Shown here one piece after another: positions 8,740 through 16,718 of a stretch of DNA of 64,000 nucleotides. Position 1 is the stretch's first letter; each line of letters starts with the position of its first letter. Position numbers and translations under genes: made by a program. The DNA is taken from NCBI RefSeq assembly GCF_015999305.1, contig NZ_JAEAGP010000001.1, positions 868,001 through 932,000 of the forward strand, read 5' to 3'. The notes beneath the pieces are model-generated. The model was not told where the DNA came from, ran no database searches, and saw only the letters and a list, made by a program, of their open reading frames with translations. The stretch comes from Erythrobacter sp. YJ-T3-07. Its GTDB lineage: Bacteria > Pseudomonadota > Alphaproteobacteria > Sphingomonadales > Sphingomonadaceae.

Positions 8740-9635
8740 GCCGCCTGCTCCATCCGGTAGACATTCCCCCGCAAGGCAGCCTCGCGTAGTCGGTCACGCG
8801 CCCACGGCTTGAAGTCGCGGATCAGGAACGCGCTGTCCGGACAGGCCGCCAGTGCCGCATCGGCGACGGCCATCGCGCTGCGCTCCCGGTCGCAGCAGAT
8901 CTCGCCCATTGCCGCCAGCCAGCGCATGCCGATGATCGTGGTGGTGAGGACGTCGGCGAGGACGTGGTCTTTCACCGCATCCCAGTCGCTGGCCTCGACC
9001 AGTTTTCCGATCGCTTCGGGCGGCGAGGGCTTCGCGGGGATCCCGCAACCTGCGGCATACTCGTCGAGATGCACCGGATCGGCCTGCACGGCGGTCGAAC
9101 GGCACAGGTCGATCCGCTCGCGCGCATAAGGCGAGGTGTCGTGCAGATGGGCCGGCAGGCTAAGACCGTGGCGGGAGGCTTGGTAACGCAGCACGGCGAG
9201 GTCGCGTGCCTCTCCGCCCCACGTCACCATCCGCGCATCACGCCCGATCGCATCGAGCGCGTTGAAGAATCCGCGCAGGATGTCGGTCTCGGTGTAATCC
9301 GCGAGCGTCATGACGACCGCTTCGCTGATTTCGGGAAGGTCGCTCTGGCCATCGAACCGGACCACCATCCAGGCGGCGGCGGCAATCATGTGGAAGGGCC
9401 AGCGGATCTTCTCTTCCTTGCGCCGTCCGCGCTGGTCGTATTTGGGCTCGCGGCCGTAGGTCCATGCCTCGTGCGCTTCGCGCCGGAACTTGTACTCGAA
9501 ATCGCAGACGAGAAAGACGCGCGGACCAGTTGCCTCGTCCTGCGCCCGCGCGGCAAGCCAGGCGTTTGCCTGCCGCTCGAGCGTGCGCTCCCATGCGGCA
9601 AGATCGGTGGCGATGGTATGGATGTTATTGGTCAT
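8736..9635 (-). CDS. PolB-type 3'-5' exonuclease-like protein
   Basis: The 299-aa protein resembles the predicted 3'-5' exonucleases related to the exonuclease domain of family B DNA polymerases. An acidic pair follows a strand (VCDFEYKF, D44 and E46). A second block GGEARDLAVLRYQASRHGL resembles exo II (F/GxxxDxxxL). The C-terminal DAVKDHVLADVLTT resembles exo III with its Asp. The segment DLCRSTAVQ...HLDEYAAGCGIPAKP fits the linker of that family. Start choice is supported by GGAAG upstream of the ATG at 9635. It is coupled by a 4-nt overlap to the following gene. In a conjugative element it may act on DNA ends or on incoming single strands; that role is inferred. Confidence 0.7.
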   Translation of the reverse strand: MTNNIHTIATDLAAWERTLERQANAWLAARAQDEATGPRVFLVCDFEYKFRREAHEAWTYGREPKYDQRGRRKEEKIRWPFHMIAAAAWMVVRFDGQSDLPEISEAVVMTLADYTETDILRGFFNALDAIGRDARMVTWGGEARDLAVLRYQASRHGLSLPAHLHDTSPYARERIDLCRSTAVQADPVHLDEYAAGCGIPAKPSPPEAIGKLVEASDWDAVKDHVLADVLTTTIIGMRWLAAMGEICCDRERSAMAVADAALAACPDSAFLIRDFKPWARDRLREAALRGNVYRMEQAA

Positions 9636-9658
9636 TTGTTTTCTTCCGGTGCAGATGC

Positions 9659-9690
9659 ACGAAGGCCCGCCGGTTCGGGCGGGCCTTCGT
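9659..9690 (-). terminator. 13-bp perfect hairpin between two minus-strand genes
   Basis: ACGAAGGCCCGCC (9659-9671) pairs perfectly with GGCGGGCCTTCGT (9678-9690) around a 6-nt loop. No T-run follows on either strand, so it may be a Rho-assisted terminator, a pause or RNA-stabilising structure, or a repeat. Confidence 0.55.
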
Positions 9691-9723
9691 AAGGGTCGTG
9701 ATGAGTAAATTGGTGAGCTGCGA

Positions 9724-10611
9724 TCAGCGGTGCCGTTCGTGCGCGGTCATGGTGCCGAGCGTGGGCTCCGGAAGACCGCTGCGGTAGAACCAGGCCCGCT
9801 CGTGATCGACGAGTTCGGGCTCGATCTCCTTCTCCCAGACGCTCGCGCTCGCATTCCAGTGATATTGCCGCGCTTTCAGCAGATCCTTCTTCCCGATCGG
9901 CGAGCCGGTCGCGTGCACAAGCGTGGTGGTCCGGTCGGCTCCTTCCAGCAGGCGTTTGAAGTGGGTGCGTTCGGGATCGGCACCCCAACCGCTGCGACGC
10001 TGCTGGAGAAGCCAGAAGAGGCTCCAGACATCGTCGCCCGCGCGGTGGGCGGTGCTGTGCCAGCCTTCCTGTGCCAGGAGCCATTGCTGTGCGCGTCCGT
10101 CCATCCCGGCGCGCAGCCAGTCGATGTCCTTCATCGAGCAGCCCCAGGCGGCACCGGCGATCTGCGGATAGCGTCGTTCCAGCCAAGCGATCTCGAACAA
10201 CGCATTATGCGCTACGAGCAGGTCCGCACGATTCAGCATTGCCAGGACCGTATCGTCGGGGATCGACTTGCCGATCAGCTGGTGGTTCGCAAGGCCCGTA
10301 AGCCAGGTGATGCGCGGGTCGATCATGATGCCCGGATCTTCTTGCCAGATGCGCGGCGCCGCGTGGTTCATAACCTCTCCATTCTCGTCCACCCAGACGA
10401 GCATGATCGCCAGTTCCATGATGTGATCGCTGGCGGGATCTAGACCAGTGGTTTCGAGGTCGATGAGCGCGACGCATCGCGCATCGGGCGGCGCGCCTTT
10501 CGGCGGATCGAAATAGGGCCGCGGCACCGCGCGCAGCACGCGGTAATTGCCATCGGTTGCGAGGCGATGCGCGAGTGTCTCGCTGTCAGGATTGAGATGT
10601 TCGGTGTTCAT
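9724..10611 (-). CDS. DnaQ-like (DEDDh) exonuclease-family protein
   Basis: DnaQ-type exonuclease fold. Motif I LIDLETTGLD carries the Asp-Glu pair; motif II is HNALFEIAWLE; motif III is HRAGDDVWSL with the His and Asp of the DEDDh group. In motif II the usual Asp (FD) is replaced by Glu (FE), so the activity may be altered. A C-terminal region of about 100 residues is not part of the core. I place the start at 10611 (MNTEHLN) because AAAGG lies 9 nt upstream. A longer frame to 10683 lacks a ribosome site and adds an Arg-rich, unlikely leader. Substrates are probably DNA or RNA ends. It is the second exonuclease-like gene in the transfer block. Confidence 0.82.
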   Translation of the reverse strand: MNTEHLNPDSETLAHRLATDGNYRVLRAVPRPYFDPPKGAPPDARCVALIDLETTGLDPASDHIMELAIMLVWVDENGEVMNHAAPRIWQEDPGIMIDPRITWLTGLANHQLIGKSIPDDTVLAMLNRADLLVAHNALFEIAWLERRYPQIAGAAWGCSMKDIDWLRAGMDGRAQQWLLAQEGWHSTAHRAGDDVWSLFWLLQQRRSGWGADPERTHFKRLLEGADRTTTLVHATGSPIGKKDLLKARQYHWNASASVWEKEIEPELVDHERAWFYRSGLPEPTLGTMTAHERHR

Positions 10612-10704
10612 GTAGACTTGCCTTTCGGTTCTTTGCCGAACCGGCGAGGCGGGAGCCGAGCGTTCACGCTCTTTTCCTCTCACCCTGCCGGTTCACCCGG
10701 CAGG
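10612..10704 (-). promoter_or_regulatory. Hairpin-rich 5' leader of the DnaQ-like gene
   Basis: Going toward the gene on the minus strand there are three stem-loops: CCTGCCGG/CCGGCAGG (10684-10704), GAGCG-TGAA-CGCTC, and CGGTTC/GAACCG close to the ribosome site. Their order suggests a structured leader that could control translation or stability. No known riboswitch is recognised. Confidence 0.4.
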
Positions 10705-10773
10705 TCTCCACTCCAGTCTTTTCACGGTTCACATGACGCCGTGCAGGCGGTCATGTTTTCCTGATGCGGAAAT

Positions 10774-10801
10774 AAAAAAAGGGCGACCTCCCGGCCGCCC
10801 C
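10774..10801 (-). terminator. Minus-strand terminator of the KfrA-like gene
   Basis: The GGGCGACC/GGCCGCCC stem (10781-10800, one mismatch) is followed on the minus strand by seven T (A-run 10774-10780), 26 bases past the stop of the KfrA-like gene. Confidence 0.75.
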
Positions 10802-10826
10802 GCTCTCAGTCTATCGCGAGGATGCG

Positions 10827-11480
10827 TTACTCCTCGTAGTCGTATCGCGACATGTCGATGGGGTATCCTTCGTCCACCTCCTTGGCTTCCAATGCCTCCT
10901 GCACGCGCTCGCTGCGAGCGGGCGCGACATTCAACCTGTCGAGGAGGGTTTCGTGCTGGCCACGGACTTCGTCGAGCCTCGCTTCGGCGAGGTCTGCGCG
11001 CACCTTATCAGCTGCCGTCTCATCCATGAGTGCCGCCAGCTCCTTCGACATTGTCTCGACCTTGCTATCAGCGAGCACACGAGCCTCGCGTTCGCGGTCG
11101 AGCTCGCTTTCGAGGAGAGCGATCTTCTCGCCCAGCACGGTCTCGGTCTGGTGGCTGCGCTGACGCTCCCTGTCGATGGTCTTTCCGGTGAGCCCGAGCG
11201 CGACACGGACAATGTCTTCGACACCGGTCCTCAGTCGCTCTTCGAGTTCCTCCCGCAGGCCGATAGGCGCTTGCCGGACATGATGAATGCCCTGCGTCTC
11301 CATTCGCTTTTTCCAATCGTCCACCTTGGCGTAGATCGACTGATTGCCTTTGGGCATGCCAAGCGCGGTGGCAACGGCGTTGCCGTGTACCCGGTCGAGA
11401 TCGCCTCCGGCCTCCCTCAACAATCGATTGGCGATCGCATCGACATCGGCCTGGGTCTTCCAGTCTTCCTTCTTTCGCAT
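10827..11480 (-). CDS. KfrA-like DNA-binding coiled-coil protein
   Basis: KfrA proteins of plasmids have an N-terminal DNA-binding domain and a long coiled coil. They autoregulate and help plasmid organisation or stability. Here residues 1-60 (DVDAIANRLLREAG...ATALGMPKGNQSIYAKVDDWKKR) match the KfrA N-domain layout. Residues 90-190 are a long heptad-rich helix, LGEKIALLESELDREREAR and onward. The length of 217 aa is short for KfrA but within the family. The gene stands alone with its own terminator. An element-maintenance role is inferred from family and position. Confidence 0.75.
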   Translation of the reverse strand: MRKKEDWKTQADVDAIANRLLREAGGDLDRVHGNAVATALGMPKGNQSIYAKVDDWKKRMETQGIHHVRQAPIGLREELEERLRTGVEDIVRVALGLTGKTIDRERQRSHQTETVLGEKIALLESELDREREARVLADSKVETMSKELAALMDETAADKVRADLAEARLDEVRGQHETLLDRLNVAPARSERVQEALEAKEVDEGYPIDMSRYDYEE

Positions 11481-11580
11481 GATTTCGTATCTTTCCTGTC
11501 TACTCCAGCGAAGGCAGCGAATATCGCTGGGTTCGCTGGTTGGTATCGTCGGTCAGCCGCGTCCTCGTCGCGGCCGGCGT

Positions 11581-11796
11581 TTATCGGAAAAGATCGGCGG
11601 TTTCCTCACTCGACCGAGAGCTTGCTGCGCAGCGAAGGCAGCGAATTGCGCTTCGTCGATCTTGGCGTGCCGCAGCGACGGGCAGGAGCCGACGGCGATA
11701 GGAAGCAAAGCGGGCAAAGAGGATAATCGTGCGAGCTCGATCGTCGTATTTTACGGCGAGTTGGATCCCCAGGATGAGGAGGATGATTGCGGTCAT
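11581..11796 (-). CDS. Possible small membrane protein coupled to the relaxase gene
   Basis: A 71-codon frame starts on the ATGA that overlaps the relaxase stop by 4 nt, with GAAAG as a weak ribosome site. The first 15 residues (MTAIILLILGIQLAV) could form a membrane helix; the remainder is Arg-rich and without recognisable features. The coupling favours it being expressed, but the composition after residue 30 looks non-coding. The alternative is that it is a chance frame. Confidence 0.3.
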   Translation of the reverse strand: MTAIILLILGIQLAVKYDDRARTIILFARFASYRRRLLPVAAARQDRRSAIRCLRCAASSRSSEETADLFR

Positions 11797-14402
11797 CTTT
11801 CGATACCGTCCGGACTGGGATGACCAGGATGGCGCGGCGGTTCGGGGGGCTTCTGATCCGTCCTGTCGGCAGAACGAGAGATCCCGGCTTTAGTGCGGGA
11901 AGACTTGGCGGATGCCAGCTCAGGAACAGCGCTTTGCGAAGGTATGGTCGCGGGTTTCATTGGCGACCGTTTGCCTTTGGCGGTGGCGATATTGGTCCGC
12001 TCGTAGGCGTGCATCTGACGCGCGATGGTCTTTGCGAGCGCCGGGTCATTGTTCTGCAACGCCAGCGTTTGGCTCCGCTCTCCAGGCCGCGCGTTTTCGT
12101 CATACGTAAACCTGTCCGGCCTTGCCCGTGCGACAGCGATCAGGCGCTGGAAAGTCGGATCGGACCGCTGAGCCTTCCAGAAGGCTGCTGCCCATGAAGC
12201 GTTGTCTCCCGCAACATGGAGTTCGCCCTCCTCGATCGAGGCGGCTCCAGCGACGATTGCAGATGCAATCCATCGCCGACGCTCGATCTGGATAGCCTCA
12301 ATCGCCGCAAGATCGCGTTGGATAGCAGGGTCGAGAAGACAATGGGGTTTGTCCTTGAAGGTCTCGACCAGAACGGGATCATCGAGGAAGCGCCAATGAA
12401 GCCCCTCATGGGACGCACGATAGCGCGATGGTGCCAACCACAGCGTGTCGTGGTCGATTTCGTTGGCTAGGGTGCGCCTGGTTTCTAGCACCGGGTCGAC
12501 CGCGTTCGGGGTCAGACTGGAAGCCTGCATGTCTAGGACATAATCCGTGACAAGTTTGCCGGCATGCAACAGACGACCGGGTTGGGCGAAGACGCGACTG
12601 CGCTCGCCGCACCGGCGGCGTTCGCCGTGAGCGCTCGTCCGTTTCTCTTTGCGATCATCGTAGGTGTCGTGAAAGGCGCGACTCGAGGCCACAACGCTGC
12701 GGATCAAACCTGCGCGGACCCCTAGAACGTGCGCGATAGCGAGTTTCCTCAACGGTCCTTTTTCCAGCGCAACACCCAGTTCGGCAGCGATTCTGGCCAG
12801 TCCTCTTCGAACTTTCTGCGCCGAAGCGATGCGTAGGCGCCTGAAGCGATACCGTGCGAGCTTGATCGCATCGATCCGTGCCCTGCGTTTTTGCGAGACA
12901 ATCTCGATCGTCCGCAGACGCTCGATAAAGGCGAGGTTCTCGCCATACCAGAACTTGCGGGCGTCCCCCGTTGCCTCGATCCTGTAGCGATCTTCGAGTT
13001 CGCGGCGCTCCTCGGCTTCGCGGCGCGCTTTTGCCGGTGAGGATGCGCCTGCAGGCGGTCCCCAGAGCAGCGCCAGCGTATCCCCTTCCTCTCCGGGGAA
13101 CACGCGTGCGTCCCTGAAGGGCTTCGACAAGAACTTCTCCAGCGTCTTGACCTGAGCCACTTCCCGTTCGTGGGACCGGCGACGCTGAGCCCGCCGCTCG
13201 TTGACGTCGTCGCCTGTCTCGACGTCCCTCATCCTGCGATAGAAATCCCCGTTGTGCTTTTCGAGATGATCGGCGAGGTCCTTGCACTCCTCGATCTCTG
13301 CCCGTCGGTCGGCGAAGCGATCACGCTCTTCTTCGGTCAGCTTCTCGAACCGCGGCATCACGAACTTGCGAACCGCGAGATCGGGAGCGGCGGGCTGGTA
13401 TCCGCCTTCGAGACGGTTGCCCAATTTCTTCAGCGCCGCATTGCCGTAGGCCTTGGTGGCCGCGATGGACTGCCCTTGCGCATGCTGCCCGGCTTCAGGA
13501 AGATAGCCGTTCGCAACAATCCGCGCACCGCTCTGTCCAGCGACGTATTTCAGCCCGACCCGCGCAAGGCTTTCATGCACCTGTGCCGCGGTATTTGACT
13601 TCAGTATACGAGGCTTGGCCAGGACTTGGACCGCCCGTTCCACTTCCCATTCCTCGCCGGACTGCGCGATATGCGCGGCGTAATTATCCCTCTTCCACGC
13701 CTTGTGGGCCTTCTGGGCTGCGACGATCTCGGAACGACCGAGGATCTTGCCATTCTCGTCCGCGACCCTGATGTCCGAGTAAGTGTGATAAACCCCGGTT
13801 CGATCCGCAACGAACCGGCGATTGGGTTCCGGCTCGAGATCCAGGTCGCGCTCGATGATCGCCATGGCGATCTGGCTTGCTTCTTTCCACCAGTCCTGAC
13901 CGAACATAACCGCTCGGTCTTGTTCCGGTAGAAAACTGACCACCAGACCATGCATATGATCGTTGTCGGTGTCGCGATGATCGGCCCAGATAGAAGGGCA
14001 GTCTGCCACGCCCAGAACCCGGCGAACGACCGCCCGGACATGCTCGAGTTGCTCCGGCGTCAGATGTTCATCTTCGCGGCTGCTGACCGCGATATGCCAA
14101 AAGCGCTTCAATCCGGCTCGCGCGCCGTAGATTGCTATCTCCCGCGATTGGTCTTCCGGATCCTCTGAGCTGAGGTTGTAGGCATGCCGCCCTTCTATCC
14201 GGTGCCCCGCGGCGCTGTCTGTGTTCACATAGTCGCCGACCGGTTTGACCTGCTCCATCACCGCAATGTCCTCGGCGCTCAACTGGATGTCGAAGATGTA
14301 TCGCGCTCGCGAGAGGGACGTCGAGAAAGCGAGGTCCTGCTTCAGCTTCGGGCTGGCAACGCCGTCGAGACCGCTATCGTATCGCCAGATATTGATGACC
14401 AT
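11793..14402 (-). CDS. MOBP-type relaxase
   Basis: Relaxases nick one strand at oriT, stay bound to its 5' end and pilot it through the conjugation channel. The 869-aa protein carries HIAVSSREDEHLTPEQ and, near residues 141-151, HRDTDNDHMHGLVV, the three-histidine motif III of VirD2/MobA-type enzymes. The nicking Tyr may lie in the YVNTDS segment upstream, which I cannot confirm. The remaining 700 residues are basic and helical, of the length typical of large MOBP relaxases, without a visible helicase or primase motif. The start is set at 14402: GGGAGAGG lies 5 nt upstream and the ATG shares one base with the stop of the MobC-like gene (TGATG). A longer frame to 14474 is less likely. Confidence 0.85.
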   Translation of the reverse strand: MVINIWRYDSGLDGVASPKLKQDLAFSTSLSRARYIFDIQLSAEDIAVMEQVKPVGDYVNTDSAAGHRIEGRHAYNLSSEDPEDQSREIAIYGARAGLKRFWHIAVSSREDEHLTPEQLEHVRAVVRRVLGVADCPSIWADHRDTDNDHMHGLVVSFLPEQDRAVMFGQDWWKEASQIAMAIIERDLDLEPEPNRRFVADRTGVYHTYSDIRVADENGKILGRSEIVAAQKAHKAWKRDNYAAHIAQSGEEWEVERAVQVLAKPRILKSNTAAQVHESLARVGLKYVAGQSGARIVANGYLPEAGQHAQGQSIAATKAYGNAALKKLGNRLEGGYQPAAPDLAVRKFVMPRFEKLTEEERDRFADRRAEIEECKDLADHLEKHNGDFYRRMRDVETGDDVNERRAQRRRSHEREVAQVKTLEKFLSKPFRDARVFPGEEGDTLALLWGPPAGASSPAKARREAEERRELEDRYRIEATGDARKFWYGENLAFIERLRTIEIVSQKRRARIDAIKLARYRFRRLRIASAQKVRRGLARIAAELGVALEKGPLRKLAIAHVLGVRAGLIRSVVASSRAFHDTYDDRKEKRTSAHGERRRCGERSRVFAQPGRLLHAGKLVTDYVLDMQASSLTPNAVDPVLETRRTLANEIDHDTLWLAPSRYRASHEGLHWRFLDDPVLVETFKDKPHCLLDPAIQRDLAAIEAIQIERRRWIASAIVAGAASIEEGELHVAGDNASWAAAFWKAQRSDPTFQRLIAVARARPDRFTYDENARPGERSQTLALQNNDPALAKTIARQMHAYERTNIATAKGKRSPMKPATIPSQSAVPELASAKSSRTKAGISRSADRTDQKPPEPPRHPGHPSPDGIER

Positions 14403-14887
14403 CAGCGCCTCTCCCGCTTCTCGACCATCGGAACAGCGCGGGACTGTTCCTGCCGCTGCGCGATCAGGCGGCACAGTTCGCGCGTCTCGTCGAGCAAGGC
14501 ATTTTGGGTCGGTCTGGTCTCTTCGATCAGCGCAACCAGTTCCTCGTGTCGCTGCTTTGCGAGCAAGCCTAGAAACGCGTACTCTGGGTCATCGTCGTCG
14601 ATATCCCGTGCGCGCGCCAAGTCATCGTCCAGTCGCGTTTCGAGCGTGGTAAGCGCATCGCCGATGCGCTTCTGCCGGGCCGCCATTGCCAGAAGTCTCG
14701 CGCCAACATCGACCGCCGCGTCGCGCAAGCCCGAAGGATGGAAAATCCGATCCCGGCAGTATTGTCCGACCTCTTTGTCGGGCACTTCGCGCTGGATCTG
14801 CGACTTCTGTTCCGCGGTCACATAGAACTTGATATAGGGGCGCTTCGGACGCGTCTTTGACGTGGCTGAACCCTTGCTATTTGCCAT
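14402..14887 (-). CDS. MobC-like relaxosome accessory protein
   Basis: A 161-aa basic protein whose N-terminal part (RPYIKFYVTAEQKSQIQREV...VGQYCRDRIF) matches the ribbon-helix-helix-like region of mobilisation accessory proteins such as MobC. These bind oriT and help the relaxase open the DNA. The C-terminal half is helical, with a possible coiled coil. I choose the ATG at 14887 because AGAAGG is 7 nt upstream; an ATG 17 codons earlier lacks one. The stop overlaps the relaxase start by one base. The candidate oriT lies about 75 bp before the start, the usual arrangement. Confidence 0.78.
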   Translation of the reverse strand: MANSKGSATSKTRPKRPYIKFYVTAEQKSQIQREVPDKEVGQYCRDRIFHPSGLRDAAVDVGARLLAMAARQKRIGDALTTLETRLDDDLARARDIDDDDPEYAFLGLLAKQRHEELVALIEETRPTQNALLDETRELCRLIAQRQEQSRAVPMVEKRERR

Positions 14888-14959
14888 GGCCGAGCCTTCT
14901 TTCGCCCGCCATACGGGGAGCTCTTGAAACGCCGTCACGGAGCGTCAGCGACACGATGG

Positions 14960-15000
14960 CGAAACGTGTGGGGCACCCACACCCATCCTGTAAGAAAAAC
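14960..15000 (+). other. Candidate origin of transfer (oriT)
   Basis: The inverted repeat GTGTGGG (14966-14972) / CCCACAC (14976-14982) with a 3-nt centre is followed after exactly 8 nt by the end of ATCCTG (14985-14990) and then T. MOBP/IncP-type relaxases nick after TATCCTG or ATCCTG placed 8 nt from an inverted repeat, so the predicted nick is between 14990 and 14991 on the plus strand. The site lies between the MobC-like gene and the 15011-15928 gene. A-rich sequence (TAAGAAAAAC) follows the nick. Confidence 0.75.
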
Positions 15001-15010
15001 TGGCCCCGTT

Positions 15011-15928
15011 TCACGACTTTGCCTCCGGCAACGGGAGCCCGATCTGGTTGAAGATGAGTTCGATGCAGCGCGCGACTTCGAAGCTGCGCTCCATGGCCAT
15101 GCGCGTTGCGTCGGCATCCTGCGACAGCTTGGTCGCCTTGGCGACAAGCTCAGCGTCGTTCGCATCCCTCAATGCTCCGAAGAAGTTGTTCGCGAGCGTT
15201 TCGCCTTTCTGAAATGCTCCATAGGGCAATGTAGGGCGCCGAAGGGCGTCTGCAGGCTCGCTCTTCGCGTCACGCGAGCTGGACGGTTGATCGAGAGGAT
15301 AGGACCGCCGCATCAATTCTGTGGCGGCTTCCGCCTCAGTCCGATGGTTATGAGTCCCTTCAAACCCGATATCGTGCGATTGCATTGAGCCGTTCGCGGG
15401 ATGGGGAGGCAACGCCGCTGCCGTAGTCTCGGCCTTGCGTTCACCGTCCGCGTTACCGCGCCTAGCTGCTTGGCGTCGTTCGTGCTCGTGATCTACCTGT
15501 GCGCTCCAGACCCCGTCAGCATCACCTGGCCAGCCTGAATTCATCGTCGGCTTGCTCAAGAGCCACTGGAGCACCGGCGACTGATAGCCATCGCGCGTGA
15601 CATACCGGCGATCATTCAGCCACCGCAGCCAGCGTTTTAGTTCTTCTTCTTGCTTGTTGGTTAGGGCACAGGTCGCTGCGACCCGTGCAACTAGCGTTTT
15701 CGGATTGAACCGTTTAGTGGGCTTGGCATGGATTTGCTGCGCATCTTTGAATGCGTAGGCAATGGCGCGGTATGGAAATCCCGGCGAAAGATTTGGCTCG
15801 TCGGGATCGACCGCGCTGCCTCCGAACTCTTCCCGCAGGGCCTTGAGCCTGATCGCCTCCCTCTCTCCTGCGGTCTGCTTTCGACGTTGCGGCCGCTTCC
15901 GTTTGTTGTCGTCGTTGTCGCCGGACAT
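15011..15928 (-). CDS. Hypothetical oriT-adjacent protein
   Basis: A 305-aa protein that I do not recognise. The N-terminus is strongly basic (DDNKRKRPQRRKQTAGERE). Residues 70-125 form a helical, Trp-containing domain (KQEEELKRWLRWLNDRRYVTRDGYQ) that could be a winged helix. The central part is low in complexity and probably disordered, and the last 70 residues are helical. It is the first gene beyond the predicted nick in the leading direction and is transcribed toward the nick. A DNA-binding or relaxosome role is plausible but unproven. Confidence 0.7.
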   Translation of the reverse strand: MSGDNDDNKRKRPQRRKQTAGEREAIRLKALREEFGGSAVDPDEPNLSPGFPYRAIAYAFKDAQQIHAKPTKRFNPKTLVARVAATCALTNKQEEELKRWLRWLNDRRYVTRDGYQSPVLQWLLSKPTMNSGWPGDADGVWSAQVDHEHERRQAARRGNADGERKAETTAAALPPHPANGSMQSHDIGFEGTHNHRTEAEAATELMRRSYPLDQPSSSRDAKSEPADALRRPTLPYGAFQKGETLANNFFGALRDANDAELVAKATKLSQDADATRMAMERSFEVARCIELIFNQIGLPLPEAKS

Positions 15929-16342
15929 TCGTCTTCTCCCTAAGGTCGAGGATACCTTTTAGGATGAGTTGGCGAGAATGAGTAACGCGGGCGCTTGGAT
16001 CGCGTCGGCGTGTGAATGCGGACAGCGGTAACCACGCTCTGATCCGCTTGGCTGGTCAATCCGAAGCCTTCCCACAACCATATCCGCGCGCGTGGAAATA
16101 AAAGACATCTCCTAAATGGAGCCGCACCAGCGGCGCGTCCTTGTGGGACCTCTTCGCATTCGCGAATTCGGCCCGGAGACGGGCTGCCGGCGGGCAGCCC
16201 CTCGCTGCGCGACCCGACCGGGCGGCGCATCAGCGGCGCAATAGCGACCGCATATTTTATCCCTTGGAAAACGACGATTTTGGAAATCGTCGGTGAAAGG
16301 AAAAAGCTTTCAGACGCCGCCGGCGCAAAAAGGAAATGTGAA
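15929..16342. other. Non-coding leading-region DNA with hairpins
   Basis: No convincing gene is visible. Two strong stem-loops stand out: GGGCTGCC (16181-16188) with GGCAGCCC (16193-16200), and CGACGATTT (16272-16280) with AAATCGTCG (16284-16292). A minus-strand frame of 144 codons exists but reads as chance sequence. Confidence 0.5.
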
Positions 16343-16462
16343 ATGAAAATCGAACAGCAGAACGTACTCTTCAATCTGTCGACCGAGATGGGATCCGTGG
16401 AAGAGAAAGGAAAAACCCGACAGCGAACCTGTCGGGGGCATCCGCCGCAGCGGATGCCGTAG
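16343..16462 (+). CDS. Possible 39-aa small protein or leader peptide
   Basis: The ATG at 16343 is preceded by AAGGA at 16330-16334 with 8 nt spacing, one of the best ribosome sites in the window. It opens a 39-codon frame beginning MKIEQQNVLFNLSTEMG. The first half uses relatively AT-rich codons unlike its surroundings. The second half runs into the tandem hairpins that begin at 16416, so translation could affect their folding. No homologue is recognised. Confidence 0.4.
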   Translation: MKIEQQNVLFNLSTEMGSVEEKGKTRQRTCRGHPPQRMP

Positions 16463-16532
16463 GCGCCTTCGGGCGCCTGGGGGACGCGATGAGTTTTTGT
16501 CGCGTCCCCCTGAGGCCGGCAAGGTCAGCCGG
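16416..16532. other. Array of five tandem stem-loops
   Basis: Five hairpins follow with almost no gap. They are CCCGACA/TGTCGGG (16416-16436), GCATCCG/CGGATGC (16438-16457), AGGCGCC-TTCG-GGCGCCT (16461-16478), the 11-bp GGGGGACGCGA/TCGCGTCCCCC (16479-16510), and CCGGC/GCCGG (16516-16532). The third has a stable UUCG tetraloop. Such density points to a function as folded single-stranded DNA or RNA. Confidence 0.7.
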
Positions 16533-16718
16533 AGGTTTGCCGCCGATTTCTTGGCCGGTCTCAACCGTTTCTTAACTTCCGGCCGATTATGGCGAAGCCA
16601 CGGGGCCGGGCTCGGCTCCCGCTTTTCCTTTCTCCCCCTTCATTCGATCTGCCTGCTTCAAGTCGGGATCACGCGCGCGCGAAGGGCGGAACGGAAGCCG
16701 CCCCTATCTTGTCGCCGC

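Noticed and set aside
15940..16374. 144-codon minus-strand frame in the leading region
   Set aside because: It runs through strong hairpins, lacks a ribosome site and has a composition unlike the real genes nearby.
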